Program-made: the position numbers and the translations under genes
Origin: DAOPJM01 sp964490325
GTDB taxonomy: Bacteria; Bacillota; Clostridia; Christensenellales; CAG-138
Direction of reading: 5' to 3'
Assembly: GCA_964490325.1 (NCBI GenBank)
Contig: CAZBBX010000005.1
Coordinates: 1-64,000 of the forward strand
Length of the DNA: 64,000 nt
Part shown: positions 8,405-16,134 of the stretch, piece after piece
Position numbering within the stretch: position 1 is the stretch's first letter
Layout of the letters: the number at the start of each line of letters is the position of its first letter
The notes under the pieces: generated by a model
Seen by the model: the letters and a program-made list of their open reading frames with translations, nothing else
Database searches by the model: none
Told to the model about the DNA's origin: nothing

Positions 8405-9367
8405 CTATGGGGTCGCTTCGGGTTTAGTTGCGCCGTCCTCCCGCAGACGGGTAAGCGCAAAGTCCGCCGCCGCCCGGAGCGCCTCGTTGTCGCTTAACAG
8501 CAGCTTTTTAAGCAGCGGGGCGTAACGCGGCTGTCCGCTTTTTCCCGCCAACACCGCCGCCTGCGCCGTCAAGCGCTTGCCGCTGAGCAAATTTTTTCCG
8601 ATATATTTTCCCGCTTCCCCATCGTCCCCCGCAAGCAAGCGTTCCGGATCAAATGCCGCCCTGAGCGCCGCGTCCGCCTGCAGTACAGGCGTTCCCTCGT
8701 TGAGCGGACAAACGTTTTGGCAGCGCTCACAGCCCAGCAGCGTATCCATCTTTTCCATGACAAAGCGGGGCATGGCCGCCTTCTCCATGTAGCTGCGCAG
8801 GCAGCGCGTCCAGTCGTACCCATCCTCTTGGATCGCTCCCGTGGGGCAGGCGGCCGCGCAGCGTCCGCAGTGCAGGCAAGCGCTTGCGGCTGCGGCGGGA
8901 ACGTCATAGGCTTCGCCCTCGGGGAGGCGCAGCACAAGGCTTTGCAGCACAAAACGCGTTCCAAAGGGTTCCAACGCCAGCAGCGCATTGTCGCAGCGCG
9001 CTCCAAAGCCGTTCTCCAGCAGCAGCGCCCGCTCGGGCACGCGTGCGTGTTCGGCGCGTATCCCCTGCTCACCAAGCTTTTTGGCCAGTGCCTGCGCCGC
9101 ATGATAGGAACGGTTGGACGCAAGATAGTACGCCGACAGCGGCAGCCCCTCCACCAAGGGGCAGGGCATGACCAGCAGCAGCGCCGCGTTTGCCCAAGGA
9201 TACGCAGCTTGGGGATCGGCCTGCAGCAGTCTTGCGTTGGGATGCGTCTTTCCCGCATCGCGCTGCGCAGCCCAAGCCTCCAAACGCCGCAGGCGCAGCA
9301 CAAAGCAGGCGGAAAAGCCCGCCTTCGCCACCAGATCCCGCAGGATCGATCTGCTTTCTTCGTCCAT
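8405..9367 (-). CDS. queG: Epoxyqueuosine reductase QueG-like iron-sulfur protein
   Basis: A 320-residue cytosolic protein. QueG reduces epoxyqueuosine to queuosine in the tRNA wobble base using cobalamin and two [4Fe-4S] clusters. The cluster motifs are visible: CLHCGRCAAACP and, further on, CERCQNVCP. The N-terminal half carries the substrate/cobalamin-domain features of the family (for example NRSYH and a conserved GxGARCDNALL-type stretch), and the C-terminus ends in a HEAT-like helical tail. At 320 residues it is shorter than E. coli QueG (about 380) but typical of clostridial homologues. The ATG at 9367 is preceded by GGAAGG; upstream in-frame codons look non-coding. Its 3' end is duplicated downstream. 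Confidence 0.82.
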   Translation of the reverse strand: MDEESRSILRDLVAKAGFSACFVLRLRRLEAWAAQRDAGKTHPNARLLQADPQAAYPWANAALLLVMPCPLVEGLPLSAYYLASNRSYHAAQALAKKLGEQGIRAEHARVPERALLLENGFGARCDNALLALEPFGTRFVLQSLVLRLPEGEAYDVPAAAASACLHCGRCAAACPTGAIQEDGYDWTRCLRSYMEKAAMPRFVMEKMDTLLGCERCQNVCPLNEGTPVLQADAALRAAFDPERLLAGDDGEAGKYIGKNLLSGKRLTAQAAVLAGKSGQPRYAPLLKKLLLSDNEALRAAADFALTRLREDGATKPEATP

Positions 9368-9411
9368 AGCCGCGTCCCTTCCTTTTATTGATCCAGCCGC
9401 GTTCGGCCGCC

Positions 9412-9849
9412 TTACGCAAGGCCCTTGTAGCGCAGCGCCGCAATGAGGGCAACGCGGTCGGACACAAGATCCATCCGCGCCGCGGCCTCGGCAGGCGGGA
9501 GCCAGCAAAGCCCCGTCAGCTCCTCCGGCTGCGGCCGCGCCTCGCCGCTGTCGCTTTCGGCAACAAAGAAGCAGATCTCCTTGCTCCCCGTCGCCTTGGG
9601 AAAACGCGTCAGCAGAAAGCGAAAGCCCGTGTCCAAGCGCGGCATAAGCCCCGTTTCCTCTTGGATCTCCCGCAGAGCGGCCTGCTCGTCCGTTTCGTTT
9701 TGCTCCACATGTCCCTTGGGCAGGGTGCTGCGACCCGCCCGTTGGCGTATGACGAGCACCCGCGTTGCCTCCCCCGTGCCGCGAAGGATCACGGCGCCGC
9801 AGGAGCGCTCAAACCCGCTGTGCTTATCGCGTCCGATCAGATCCAACAT
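9412..9849 (-). CDS. NUDIX hydrolase
   Basis: A 145-residue Nudix protein. The Nudix box is complete: G-H-V-E-Q-N-E, then AALREIQEETGL, matching GX5EX7REUXEEXGU, so it should be a Mg-dependent hydrolase of a nucleoside-diphosphate-linked substrate. The preceding LPKGHVE fits diadenosine-polyphosphate or NTP-type members, but the substrate cannot be read from sequence. The ATG at 9849 is preferred because a GGGGGAGGAGGG run lies upstream; the ATG at 9870 lacks a site. It is 44 bases upstream of queG on the same strand and divergent from the AlkZ-related gene. Confidence 0.88.
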   Translation of the reverse strand: MLDLIGRDKHSGFERSCGAVILRGTGEATRVLVIRQRAGRSTLPKGHVEQNETDEQAALREIQEETGLMPRLDTGFRFLLTRFPKATGSKEICFFVAESDSGEARPQPEELTGLCWLPPAEAAARMDLVSDRVALIAALRYKGLA

Positions 9850-9978
9850 TCCTTTGCCCTCCTCCCCCATCCTACACCCCTTTTTTCCGCTTTTCAAGCC
9901 CAACAAATAGTGCGCGACAGGGGGGGTTCGTATGGTAAAATACGGGTAGGAAAATGGCAGGAAAGGGCGGGTGCTTCC

Positions 9979-10680
9979 ATGCGGCTGATCCCCATTCAAA
10001 ATTACGACGAGTTCATGACTGCGCTTTTAGACTGCGGCTTTAGCTTAAGCGGTGGGAGCAGCAAGGGCTTTGCCCTCATCCCCTTTGCTTGGGACGAGCC
10101 AGCGCCCTATAAAACGCCTGTGCGCTGGCACACGGGTGATCCCAACTTGGATCCGTGGGAGTGGCGGATGCGCGTCTTGGAGCAGCGGGACGACGTGGCC
10201 TACGCCAAGCTGTTCTTTGGCTTGGGCGGCTACATCACGCGGGAGTACTATCCGCTGTTTCTGTCCATCCGACGGCAGGGGGAAAGCTTCGCGGAGGCCT
10301 ACGAACGGGGGAGCCTGTCCTACATGGCAAAACGCGTGTACCACCAAGTCGAGGCCTGCGGGCAGCTCCCGCTGCACGAGCTGCGGCGGCTGTTGGGCAT
10401 CGGAAAGGAGGAGAGCGCGGAATTCTCACGGGCGCTTACGGAGCTGCAGATGCATCTGTTTTTGACCCTCTGCGGCAGACAGCAAAAAAGGAACGCGCAG
10501 GGGGAGCCTTACGGCTGGAACAGCACCGTTCTTTGCACAACGGAGACGTTCTGGGCTGCGCGAGGCGGTCTGCCCGACTCTCCGCCGCCCGACGAGGCGT
10601 TTTGCCGCCTTACAGAGCAGGCGCTGCTGCTTGAACCCACCGCGACAAAAAAGCGCATCGAGCGATTGATACGGGGCTGA
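9979..10680 (+). CDS. AlkZ-related protein
   Basis: A 233-residue protein resembling the clostridial AlkZ-related family, relatives of DNA glycosylases that remove alkylated or crosslinked bases using a winged-helix fold. Family-like stretches are DPWEWRMRVLEQRDDVAYAK, GGYITREYYPLFLSIRR, SYMAKRVYHQVE and the late ALTELQMHLFLTLCG. The catalytic Gln-x-Gln/Asp signature of true AlkZ is not apparent, so activity is uncertain. The start is the ATG at 9979 with AGGAAAGGG about ten bases upstream; longer upstream extensions would overlap the divergent Nudix gene. No partner operon gene follows. Confidence 0.65.
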   Translation: MRLIPIQNYDEFMTALLDCGFSLSGGSSKGFALIPFAWDEPAPYKTPVRWHTGDPNLDPWEWRMRVLEQRDDVAYAKLFFGLGGYITREYYPLFLSIRRQGESFAEAYERGSLSYMAKRVYHQVEACGQLPLHELRRLLGIGKEESAEFSRALTELQMHLFLTLCGRQQKRNAQGEPYGWNSTVLCTTETFWAARGGLPDSPPPDEAFCRLTEQALLLEPTATKKRIERLIRG

Positions 10681-10778
10681 CAGATTCGCCATTTTTTGCT
10701 CGTTCCCGATAAATTGGGAATATTATGCAAAATGCCCTGCATATTAGTGTATAAGTCCTATGTATACACAGCCATACA

Positions 10779-10807
10779 TTGACCTGACCCCTCTTTTGTG
10801 CTATACT
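10779..10807 (+). promoter_or_regulatory. Sigma-A promoter of the tandem-hydrolase gene
   Basis: TTGACC at 10779-10784, 17-base spacer, TATACT at 10802-10807 with TGC immediately before it (extended -10). The predicted start is about 40 bases upstream of the ATG at 10856. Confidence 0.8.
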
Positions 10808-10855
10808 TCGTTCGTGCGGAGGGATACCGCATGAAACGAAATCGGAGGAATCAAC

Positions 10856-12658
10856 ATGAAAAAAGTATTGGCGATCCTTGTGGCCGTGTTGATGCTGCTG
10901 CCGTTTGCGGCCTGCACCAAGACGCCTGACACCGACGTGACACCCACCGATGCACCGGTGGTCGAACAGCCGACCGAGGAGCCCACCGCAGAACCTACTG
11001 CGGAGCCCACGGCGGAACCTACCTATACCATTGAGACCGTTAGCTACACCTCCACCACGCGTGGTGTGGAGATCGCCGCGACCGTGACGCTGCCCGAGGG
11101 CGATGGTCCTTGGCCGCTGGTGGTCATGGCGCACGGACATGGCGGCAGCCGTCATGAGAATATCGGCTTTGACGAGATCGCAGGCGCACTGGCGGACGCC
11201 GGTGTGGCGACCATCCGCATGGACTTCCCCGGCTGCGGCGACAGCACCGAGGACTTTGCAATGAACACCGAGACCAACATGAAGGACGACATCATGGACG
11301 GTCTTTGGTACGCGCTGGACAACTACAACGTTGACGCGTCCAATGTGGGTCTGTTTGGCTACTCCATGGGCGGCAGACTGGCGCTGGAGCTGCTGGACGA
11401 GCGTGCCTACGACTTTGCGGCCGTCACGCTGCTGGCGCCTGCCGCCGACACCGAGAACCTCAAGAACCTCTTTGGCGGCGCAGATGCTTGGAACGAGCTG
11501 AAGGCACAGGCGGAAGCCGCTGCCGAGGGCTATGTCACCTACACCACCATCTACGGACAGGTGCAGCACCTCTCCAAGGAATGGTTCAGCGACATCGAAG
11601 CGTATGAAGGCGCAACGCTGATCGACGCGGCTGCCGCCGACTATGACGGACCCGCGCTGGTCATCTACGCCGCGGACGATGAGGCGGTATCGCCCTCCGT
11701 TTCGCAGGCAGTGGCAGCGGCCTTGAACGCAGAGACCATCGAAACGCCGCATGACGGCCACGGCTATGGCTTCTACAGCGGCGACGAGGAGATCCTTGGC
11801 ATGGTCAAGAACGGCGTTGCGGACTTCTTCTCCGCAAAGCTCACGCGCACCGTGGCGAGCATGGAGTATGTGGTCTACATTGAAAATGACGGTCACACCA
11901 TTCCCGCAACGGTCTGCGTACCCGTCAGCGACACGAAGGCGCCTGCCGTTGTGATGCTGCACGGCACCGCTTCCACCCGCGACGAGGCGGGCAACGGCTA
12001 CCTCACGGCTGCGCCCATCCTTGCGGAAAAGTACGGTCTTGCCACCATTCGCTTTGACTTCATCGGCAATGGTGAGTCCACAGGCGACTATCTGGACTAC
12101 AACTTCACCTCCGCGCAGGATGACGCGCTGGCCTGCGTGGCGTACATGCAGCAGCTGCCCTTCGTGGATGCGGAGCACATCGGCGCGATGGGCTGGAGCC
12201 AAGGCGGCACGCTGGCCATCCTGCTGGCAAAGAACAATCCCGACCTCATCGACGCCGTTGTCACTTGGGCAGGCGCGGTGACCATGGTCATCCCCGGTTT
12301 CTTTGGCGAGGCGGACTATGAGGAGGCCAAGACGAACGGCTACTTCGTGATGGAGTTCGACTGGCGCGACAGCCTCAACGTGTCCCTGCAGTGGTGCGAG
12401 GACGTGATGAACACCGACGTGCTGGCGGCCGTTGCGGACTATTCCGGCCCCATCCTTGCCATCGCGGGCACGGCGGACACCACGGTCGATCCCGCCTATG
12501 CGCAGCAGATCAAGGACGCGTCCACCAACGCGGCTTCCGACTGCCACTACATCGATGGGATGGATCATACCTTCAACGTGTTCACGGGCGATCTGACGCA
12601 GCTCTATGACGCCATCGACGCCACGGGCGCGTTCTTCATGGCGCAGCTCGCCGCTTAA
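10856..12658 (+). CDS. Lipoprotein with two tandem alpha/beta-hydrolase domains
   Basis: A 600-residue predicted lipoprotein: signal peptide with lipobox LPFAAC, then a TAEPTAEPTAEPT linker, then two consecutive alpha/beta-hydrolase folds. Domain 1 (about 40-320) has an oxyanion-type HGHGG, the nucleophile elbow GYSMGG (near 169) and a late HDGHGYG. Domain 2 (about 325-600) has HGTAST, the elbow GWSQGG (near 447) and a late GMDHTF. Both triads look intact, so it should be an extracytoplasmic serine esterase or peptidase with two active sites; substrate unknown. GGAGG precedes the ATG and a consensus promoter lies upstream. An internal duplication of an ancestral single-domain hydrolase is the simplest origin. 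It stands alone, followed by a strong terminator. Confidence 0.85.
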   Translation: MKKVLAILVAVLMLLPFAACTKTPDTDVTPTDAPVVEQPTEEPTAEPTAEPTAEPTYTIETVSYTSTTRGVEIAATVTLPEGDGPWPLVVMAHGHGGSRHENIGFDEIAGALADAGVATIRMDFPGCGDSTEDFAMNTETNMKDDIMDGLWYALDNYNVDASNVGLFGYSMGGRLALELLDERAYDFAAVTLLAPAADTENLKNLFGGADAWNELKAQAEAAAEGYVTYTTIYGQVQHLSKEWFSDIEAYEGATLIDAAAADYDGPALVIYAADDEAVSPSVSQAVAAALNAETIETPHDGHGYGFYSGDEEILGMVKNGVADFFSAKLTRTVASMEYVVYIENDGHTIPATVCVPVSDTKAPAVVMLHGTASTRDEAGNGYLTAAPILAEKYGLATIRFDFIGNGESTGDYLDYNFTSAQDDALACVAYMQQLPFVDAEHIGAMGWSQGGTLAILLAKNNPDLIDAVVTWAGAVTMVIPGFFGEADYEEAKTNGYFVMEFDWRDSLNVSLQWCEDVMNTDVLAAVADYSGPILAIAGTADTTVDPAYAQQIKDASTNAASDCHYIDGMDHTFNVFTGDLTQLYDAIDATGAFFMAQLAA

Positions 12659-12692
12659 GGCAGGGCTGACCGAAGTAAGGACTATCAAAAGA

Positions 12693-12725
12693 AGCCTCCC
12701 GTCCAAACGGACGGGGGGCTTTTTG
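12693..12725 (+). terminator. Terminator of the tandem-hydrolase gene
   Basis: AGCCTCCCGTCC (12693-12704) pairs with GGACGGGGGGCT (12709-12720), loop AAAC, followed by a T-run. Confidence 0.93.
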
Positions 12726-12730
12726 ACAGA

Positions 12731-12764
12731 AATAAAAACCGCCCTTGTCCACGGACAAAAGCGG
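12731..12764 (-). terminator. Minus-strand terminator of an unannotated transcript
   Basis: Read on the minus strand, CCGCTTTTGTC pairs with GACAAGGGCGG (two G-U pairs) and is followed by TTTTTATTT. No minus-strand protein gene ends here: the nearest one (M32) has its own terminator at 13212-13259. It therefore implies a separate RNA. Confidence 0.7.
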
Positions 12765-13093
12765 AAGTTTTCTTGCCGTTACGGGAGTTGGACCCGACAA
12801 AGCGGTGCGACCGCGCACGTTCGGCCTCGTATCCCTGCGCCGCGTGGCGCTTCGTTCGGCGCGGGATTGCGCCCAATGGCTTCTTGTCCGTGCCGCACAG
12901 AACGGTTCCCGATCCTGTATCCCCTCGATAAGATCGGCTCTGCCGACGGCGCCAACGGACGGACGCACCATTCTTGTCAAAATCTTCCGTCGTGGGGCAA
13001 GGATACGATCGGTCTTGCCGACCCCTTCGACTTACCCTTCCGAGGACCTGCAGGAGCGGCCGCCGCACCGCAGCGGGTGGGCCCGCCCTCTCC
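12735..13093 (-). ncRNA. Candidate structured non-coding RNA, unknown class
   Basis: A gene-free stretch in which a minus-strand TTGACA (13122-13127) with a weak -10 TAAAAG (13100-13105, 16-base spacer) is followed by about 360 bases rich in complementary segments and then by the strong terminator at 12731-12764. Local stems include GGTC-GGCAA-GACC and a related GGCTCTGCC hairpin. I compared it by eye with RNase P RNA, tmRNA, SRP RNA and 6S hallmarks and found none. It may be a novel small RNA or an untranslated remnant; the evidence is the promoter-terminator frame only. Confidence 0.35.
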
Positions 13094-13211
13094 TTACAGC
13101 TTTTATCCTAACGGAAAGATTTGTCAAAACTGTGTCCCCCGCGTGATAGTAGTGAAACAGTCTTGTTACGGTATCGTGAAGCTTTCAGTTTTTCTGCAAC
13201 TTTATGCACAT

Positions 13212-13259
13212 GAAAAAGCCGCGCCGCCGAGGGGGCGGCGCAAAGCGGGTTGCTTTTTC
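13212..13259 (-). terminator. Terminator of the M32 carboxypeptidase gene
   Basis: A GC-rich stem GCGCCGCC/GGCGGCGC nested in GAAAAAGC (13212-13219) and GCTTTTTC (13252-13259); it works on both strands and lies directly after the M32 stop codon. Confidence 0.9.
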
Positions 13260-13261
13260 CA

Positions 13262-14764
13262 TTACAGGCCGTAGATGGCGCTGAATTTTTCCTTCAGATA
13301 CGCGCTGTAGTAAGCAGGATCGAAGGGGGCGCCGCAGGCGTTTTCGATGAGGTCGGCGGGGGCTACGGACTTGCCGAAACGCCAGATGTGCGCCTCCAGA
13401 TAGTCCGCGATGGGCTTTAGCTCGCCCTTCTCCACCAGTCCCCACAGATCCATCTGTCCCTCCATCGTGCGCAGAAACTGCGCCGCGTAGGCGCTGCCCA
13501 ACGCGTAGGAGGGGAAGTAGCCGATCTGTCCGTTCGACCAGTGGGAATCCTGCAGCACGCCCACGCGGTCGTTGGGCGGGGTAATGCCCAAGTATTTCTT
13601 GTAGAGCGCGTTCCACGCGGCGGGCAGCTCGCTGACGGGCAGCTCGTCTGCGATGAGCAGCTTTTCCAATTCGTAGCGCACCAAAATGTGCATCGGATAG
13701 GTCAGCTCGTCCGCCTCGGTGCGGATGAAATCGGGCTTGGAGCTGTTGACCGCCAAGTAGAAGTCGTGCGCGCCGTACCCCTCCGTCTGCGCGGGGAACA
13801 GTTCGCGTATCTTCGGCCAGAGCAGCTTGCAGAACGCCTCGCTGCGGCCGATGCAGTTTTCATAGAAGCGGGACTGCGATTCGTGCACGTCCATGCCCGA
13901 TCCGCTGCAAAGCGGCGTACGGTTGAAGCGCTCGTCCACATGCAGCTCGTACAGCGCGTGTCCGCTTTCGTGGATGACGGAGTACAGGCTGCTTGCCACG
14001 GCGTTCTCGTAGTAGTGGGTGGAGATGCGCACATCGTTTCTGCTGAAGTTGATGGTGAAGGGATGCTCCACCTCGCCTAAGATGCAGTGTGCGGGATCGA
14101 CGGTCATCAGCTCCATCACATACTTGGACAGCGCCCTCTGTCCCTCGATGGGATAGGCCTTGGCAAGAAAGCTGTCGTCGATGCTGCGGCCGCTCTCGCC
14201 CACGGCGGCGATCAGGGGAGCGACATCTGCCTTCAGACCGTCAAAGAAGGGCTCGCACTTGGCCTTGGTCAGACCCTTACAGTACTCGTCCAGCAGGTTG
14301 TCGTAGGGATCGCGCTCGGGGTCGTACAGCGCGGCAAAGCGCCGCGTCATGTCAAAGACGCGCTTGAGCAGCGGTGCAAAGAGGGCAAAGTCGCTTTGCT
14401 CCTTCGCCTCGTGCCAAACGCTGTTGGCCTTGGCGCGGACGCGCTCGAACTCCATGTACTCGTCCAGCGGGATGCGCTCGATGCGGCGCAGCTGCTCGGA
14501 CAGCTCGTTTGCCTCCGCCAGCGCAAGTAGATCCGCCTCCATGGGAGAGGCAAGGATGGCGTCGATATCCTCCCGCATCTCGGGGCAGGTCAAAAGGCGA
14601 TAGTTTTCGCCCGACAGCTCCGCTGCCGTCTTGCCAAAGTCCTCCGCCCCGCCGCGGGGCATGACCGTCTGCGCGTCATAGTACAGCGCCGCCGTCGCGT
14701 GATCGAGGGTCGCCATCTTGTCGATGCGCTCCCTAAAGCGCTTCATCCGTGTTTCGTGATCCAT
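13262..14764 (-). CDS. M32 family metallocarboxypeptidase
   Basis: A 500-residue cytosolic zinc carboxypeptidase (Taq/Pfu carboxypeptidase family), which trims C-terminal residues from peptides. The HExxH zinc site is HESGHALYELH (around residue 266), followed by the family stretch GSGMDVHESQSRFYEN, which supplies the third ligand, and later ELTYPMHILVRYELE and the C-terminal GYFPSYALGS. Length and motif order match the family. The ATG at 14764 has AAAGGAGC five bases upstream. It is the last gene of a minus-strand run after addB-addA-rsmF-like and has a strong terminator. Confidence 0.95.
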   Translation of the reverse strand: MDHETRMKRFRERIDKMATLDHATAALYYDAQTVMPRGGAEDFGKTAAELSGENYRLLTCPEMREDIDAILASPMEADLLALAEANELSEQLRRIERIPLDEYMEFERVRAKANSVWHEAKEQSDFALFAPLLKRVFDMTRRFAALYDPERDPYDNLLDEYCKGLTKAKCEPFFDGLKADVAPLIAAVGESGRSIDDSFLAKAYPIEGQRALSKYVMELMTVDPAHCILGEVEHPFTINFSRNDVRISTHYYENAVASSLYSVIHESGHALYELHVDERFNRTPLCSGSGMDVHESQSRFYENCIGRSEAFCKLLWPKIRELFPAQTEGYGAHDFYLAVNSSKPDFIRTEADELTYPMHILVRYELEKLLIADELPVSELPAAWNALYKKYLGITPPNDRVGVLQDSHWSNGQIGYFPSYALGSAYAAQFLRTMEGQMDLWGLVEKGELKPIADYLEAHIWRFGKSVAPADLIENACGAPFDPAYYSAYLKEKFSAIYGL

Positions 14765-14790
14765 GTTTTGCTCCTTTCGGTGACCTTGCT

Positions 14791-16134
14791 CTATCGATTT
14801 AATAAGAGACTGCGCAGCCCCTTGGGATAATGATTTTTCAGCTGCTCGTCCGCAAACTTGCCAAGCCCCAAGGCGTGATTGTGCCACAGGACGGCGCAGT
14901 ACCCCTTTTCGGGTCGCTTGGACAAAGCCTCCGCAGGCAGGCACTCCCCCGCCAGATAGCTTTCCGCAGCTGCATCGTTCAGCTCTGTCGTGTTCAAAAA
15001 GGGCGTCTCCCGTCCGCACAGCGCCAACGCGTGCGCGGGCAGAAAGCGACCCCGCTGCGTTTCGCCCAGCAGCAGACCCGCTCGGACGAGCTTCAGCTCG
15101 CCTATGGCGCAGGGCAGCGGCGGCAGCAGCAGCGCCCGACCGTCCGCAAGCGTACACGGGACGCCGCTTGGCAGCGCGTCCTTTGCAAGCGACTCGCACA
15201 GGAAGGCCTCGGCCAAGGGATCGGGCTTTGCTGCGGGCAGCCGCAGCGGCGTGGGACGCGGCGTGCCGTCCGCCTGCAAAAGCGCCATGTACTGCCCCTC
15301 GCCGCAGCAGGTCTGCGGGTACAGGCGGCGTTCAAGGACAAGCTGAAGCGAAGGCTCCGTAAGGAGGAGCTTGCGGACGTTCTGCTCGTTCTCCTCCTCG
15401 GAGAAGGAGCAGGTGGAGTATACCAATTGGCCGCCTGCCTTGAGCGCCATGCACGCAAGGGCAAGGATGCGTGCCTGTCGTTTGGCGCAGGCACTGACGA
15501 CGGCGGGCGACCAAGCGCGCACCGCCTCTGGTTCGCGGCGGAACATGCCCTCTCCCGCGCAGGGAGCGTCCACCAGCACCACATCGCACAGCCCGTTAAG
15601 GAGGGGGCAGAGCCGCTCGGGCGGCAGGTTCGTCACAACGGCGTTGGACACGCCCATGCGCTCCAAGTTGCCCGCCAAGACGCTTGCCCGCTCGGGGACG
15701 GGCTCGTTGGCAAACAGGACGCCGCCGCGCATCCTTGCGGCAAGCTGGCTTGCCTTTCCTCCCGGTGCGGCGCAAAGGTCGAGCACCACGGGGGCGTCGG
15801 GCAGCGTGGGAAGGCTTGCGGGGACCTGCGCGGACGCCTCCTGCATGTAGAATAGTCCCGCGGCGTGCGCGGGCTGCCGTCCTACGGGCAGGGTCGGGGG
15901 AAGCAGCAGACCCGTATCAGTAAGTCCCGTGGGCGTGAGCGGCACGGACAACAGCGCGGCGAGTTCCGCTTGATCCGTCTTGCTGGTGTTGACCCGAAGC
16001 GCACGCGGCGGGGTCTTTTCCATGGCGGCAAGGTAGGCGGCATAGCCGTCTGCGCCCAAGCTCTCGCGCATACGCGCAAGGTAGGCGGCGGGCAGGGGGG
16101 GCGATGCAAAGCTGCTGCTCCTTCGTTCGCTCAT
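14791..16134 (-). CDS. RsmF/NOP2-type rRNA cytosine-C5 methyltransferase
   Basis: A 447-residue SAM-dependent RNA m5C methyltransferase of the RsmB/NOP family. Motif I is LDLCAAPGGK (119-127 region), motif IV is VDAPCAGEGMFRR with the release cysteine near 192, and motif VI is YSTCSFSEEENE with the catalytic cysteine near 242. The PCAGEGMFRR form and the C-terminal extension with a PUA-like region fit the YebU/RsmF type that modifies 16S rRNA; the exact base is not predictable. The ATG at 16134 overlaps the addA stop by one base (TGATG), with GGAGG upstream inside addA, so the two are translationally coupled. A GTG at 16146 is a less likely start. Confidence 0.9.
   Translation of the reverse strand: MSERRSSSFASPPLPAAYLARMRESLGADGYAAYLAAMEKTPPRALRVNTSKTDQAELAALLSVPLTPTGLTDTGLLLPPTLPVGRQPAHAAGLFYMQEASAQVPASLPTLPDAPVVLDLCAAPGGKASQLAARMRGGVLFANEPVPERASVLAGNLERMGVSNAVVTNLPPERLCPLLNGLCDVVLVDAPCAGEGMFRREPEAVRAWSPAVVSACAKRQARILALACMALKAGGQLVYSTCSFSEEENEQNVRKLLLTEPSLQLVLERRLYPQTCCGEGQYMALLQADGTPRPTPLRLPAAKPDPLAEAFLCESLAKDALPSGVPCTLADGRALLLPPLPCAIGELKLVRAGLLLGETQRGRFLPAHALALCGRETPFLNTTELNDAAAESYLAGECLPAEALSKRPEKGYCAVLWHNHALGLGKFADEQLKNHYPKGLRSLLLNR

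Noticed and set aside
10831..10926. Upstream ORF of about 31 codons in the leader of the tandem-hydrolase gene
   Set aside because: It overlaps the main start in another frame and lies over its Shine-Dalgarno; no conserved leader-peptide feature or attenuator hairpin is visible.
10610..12706. Minus-strand frame of about 700 codons opposite the tandem-hydrolase gene
   Set aside because: Valine/glycine/histidine-rich shadow translation, no motif, and the plus strand has a promoter, Shine-Dalgarno, lipobox and terminator.
12782..12796. CGGGAGTTGGACCCG resembles a tRNA T-arm on the minus strand
   Set aside because: The loop has C at position 55, and no acceptor stem, anticodon arm or CCA can be built around it.
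12606..13274. 222-codon plus-strand frame crossing the 12.7-13.2 kb spacer
   Set aside because: It runs through two terminators, has no ribosome-binding site and its translation is low-complexity; the spacer is better read as non-coding.
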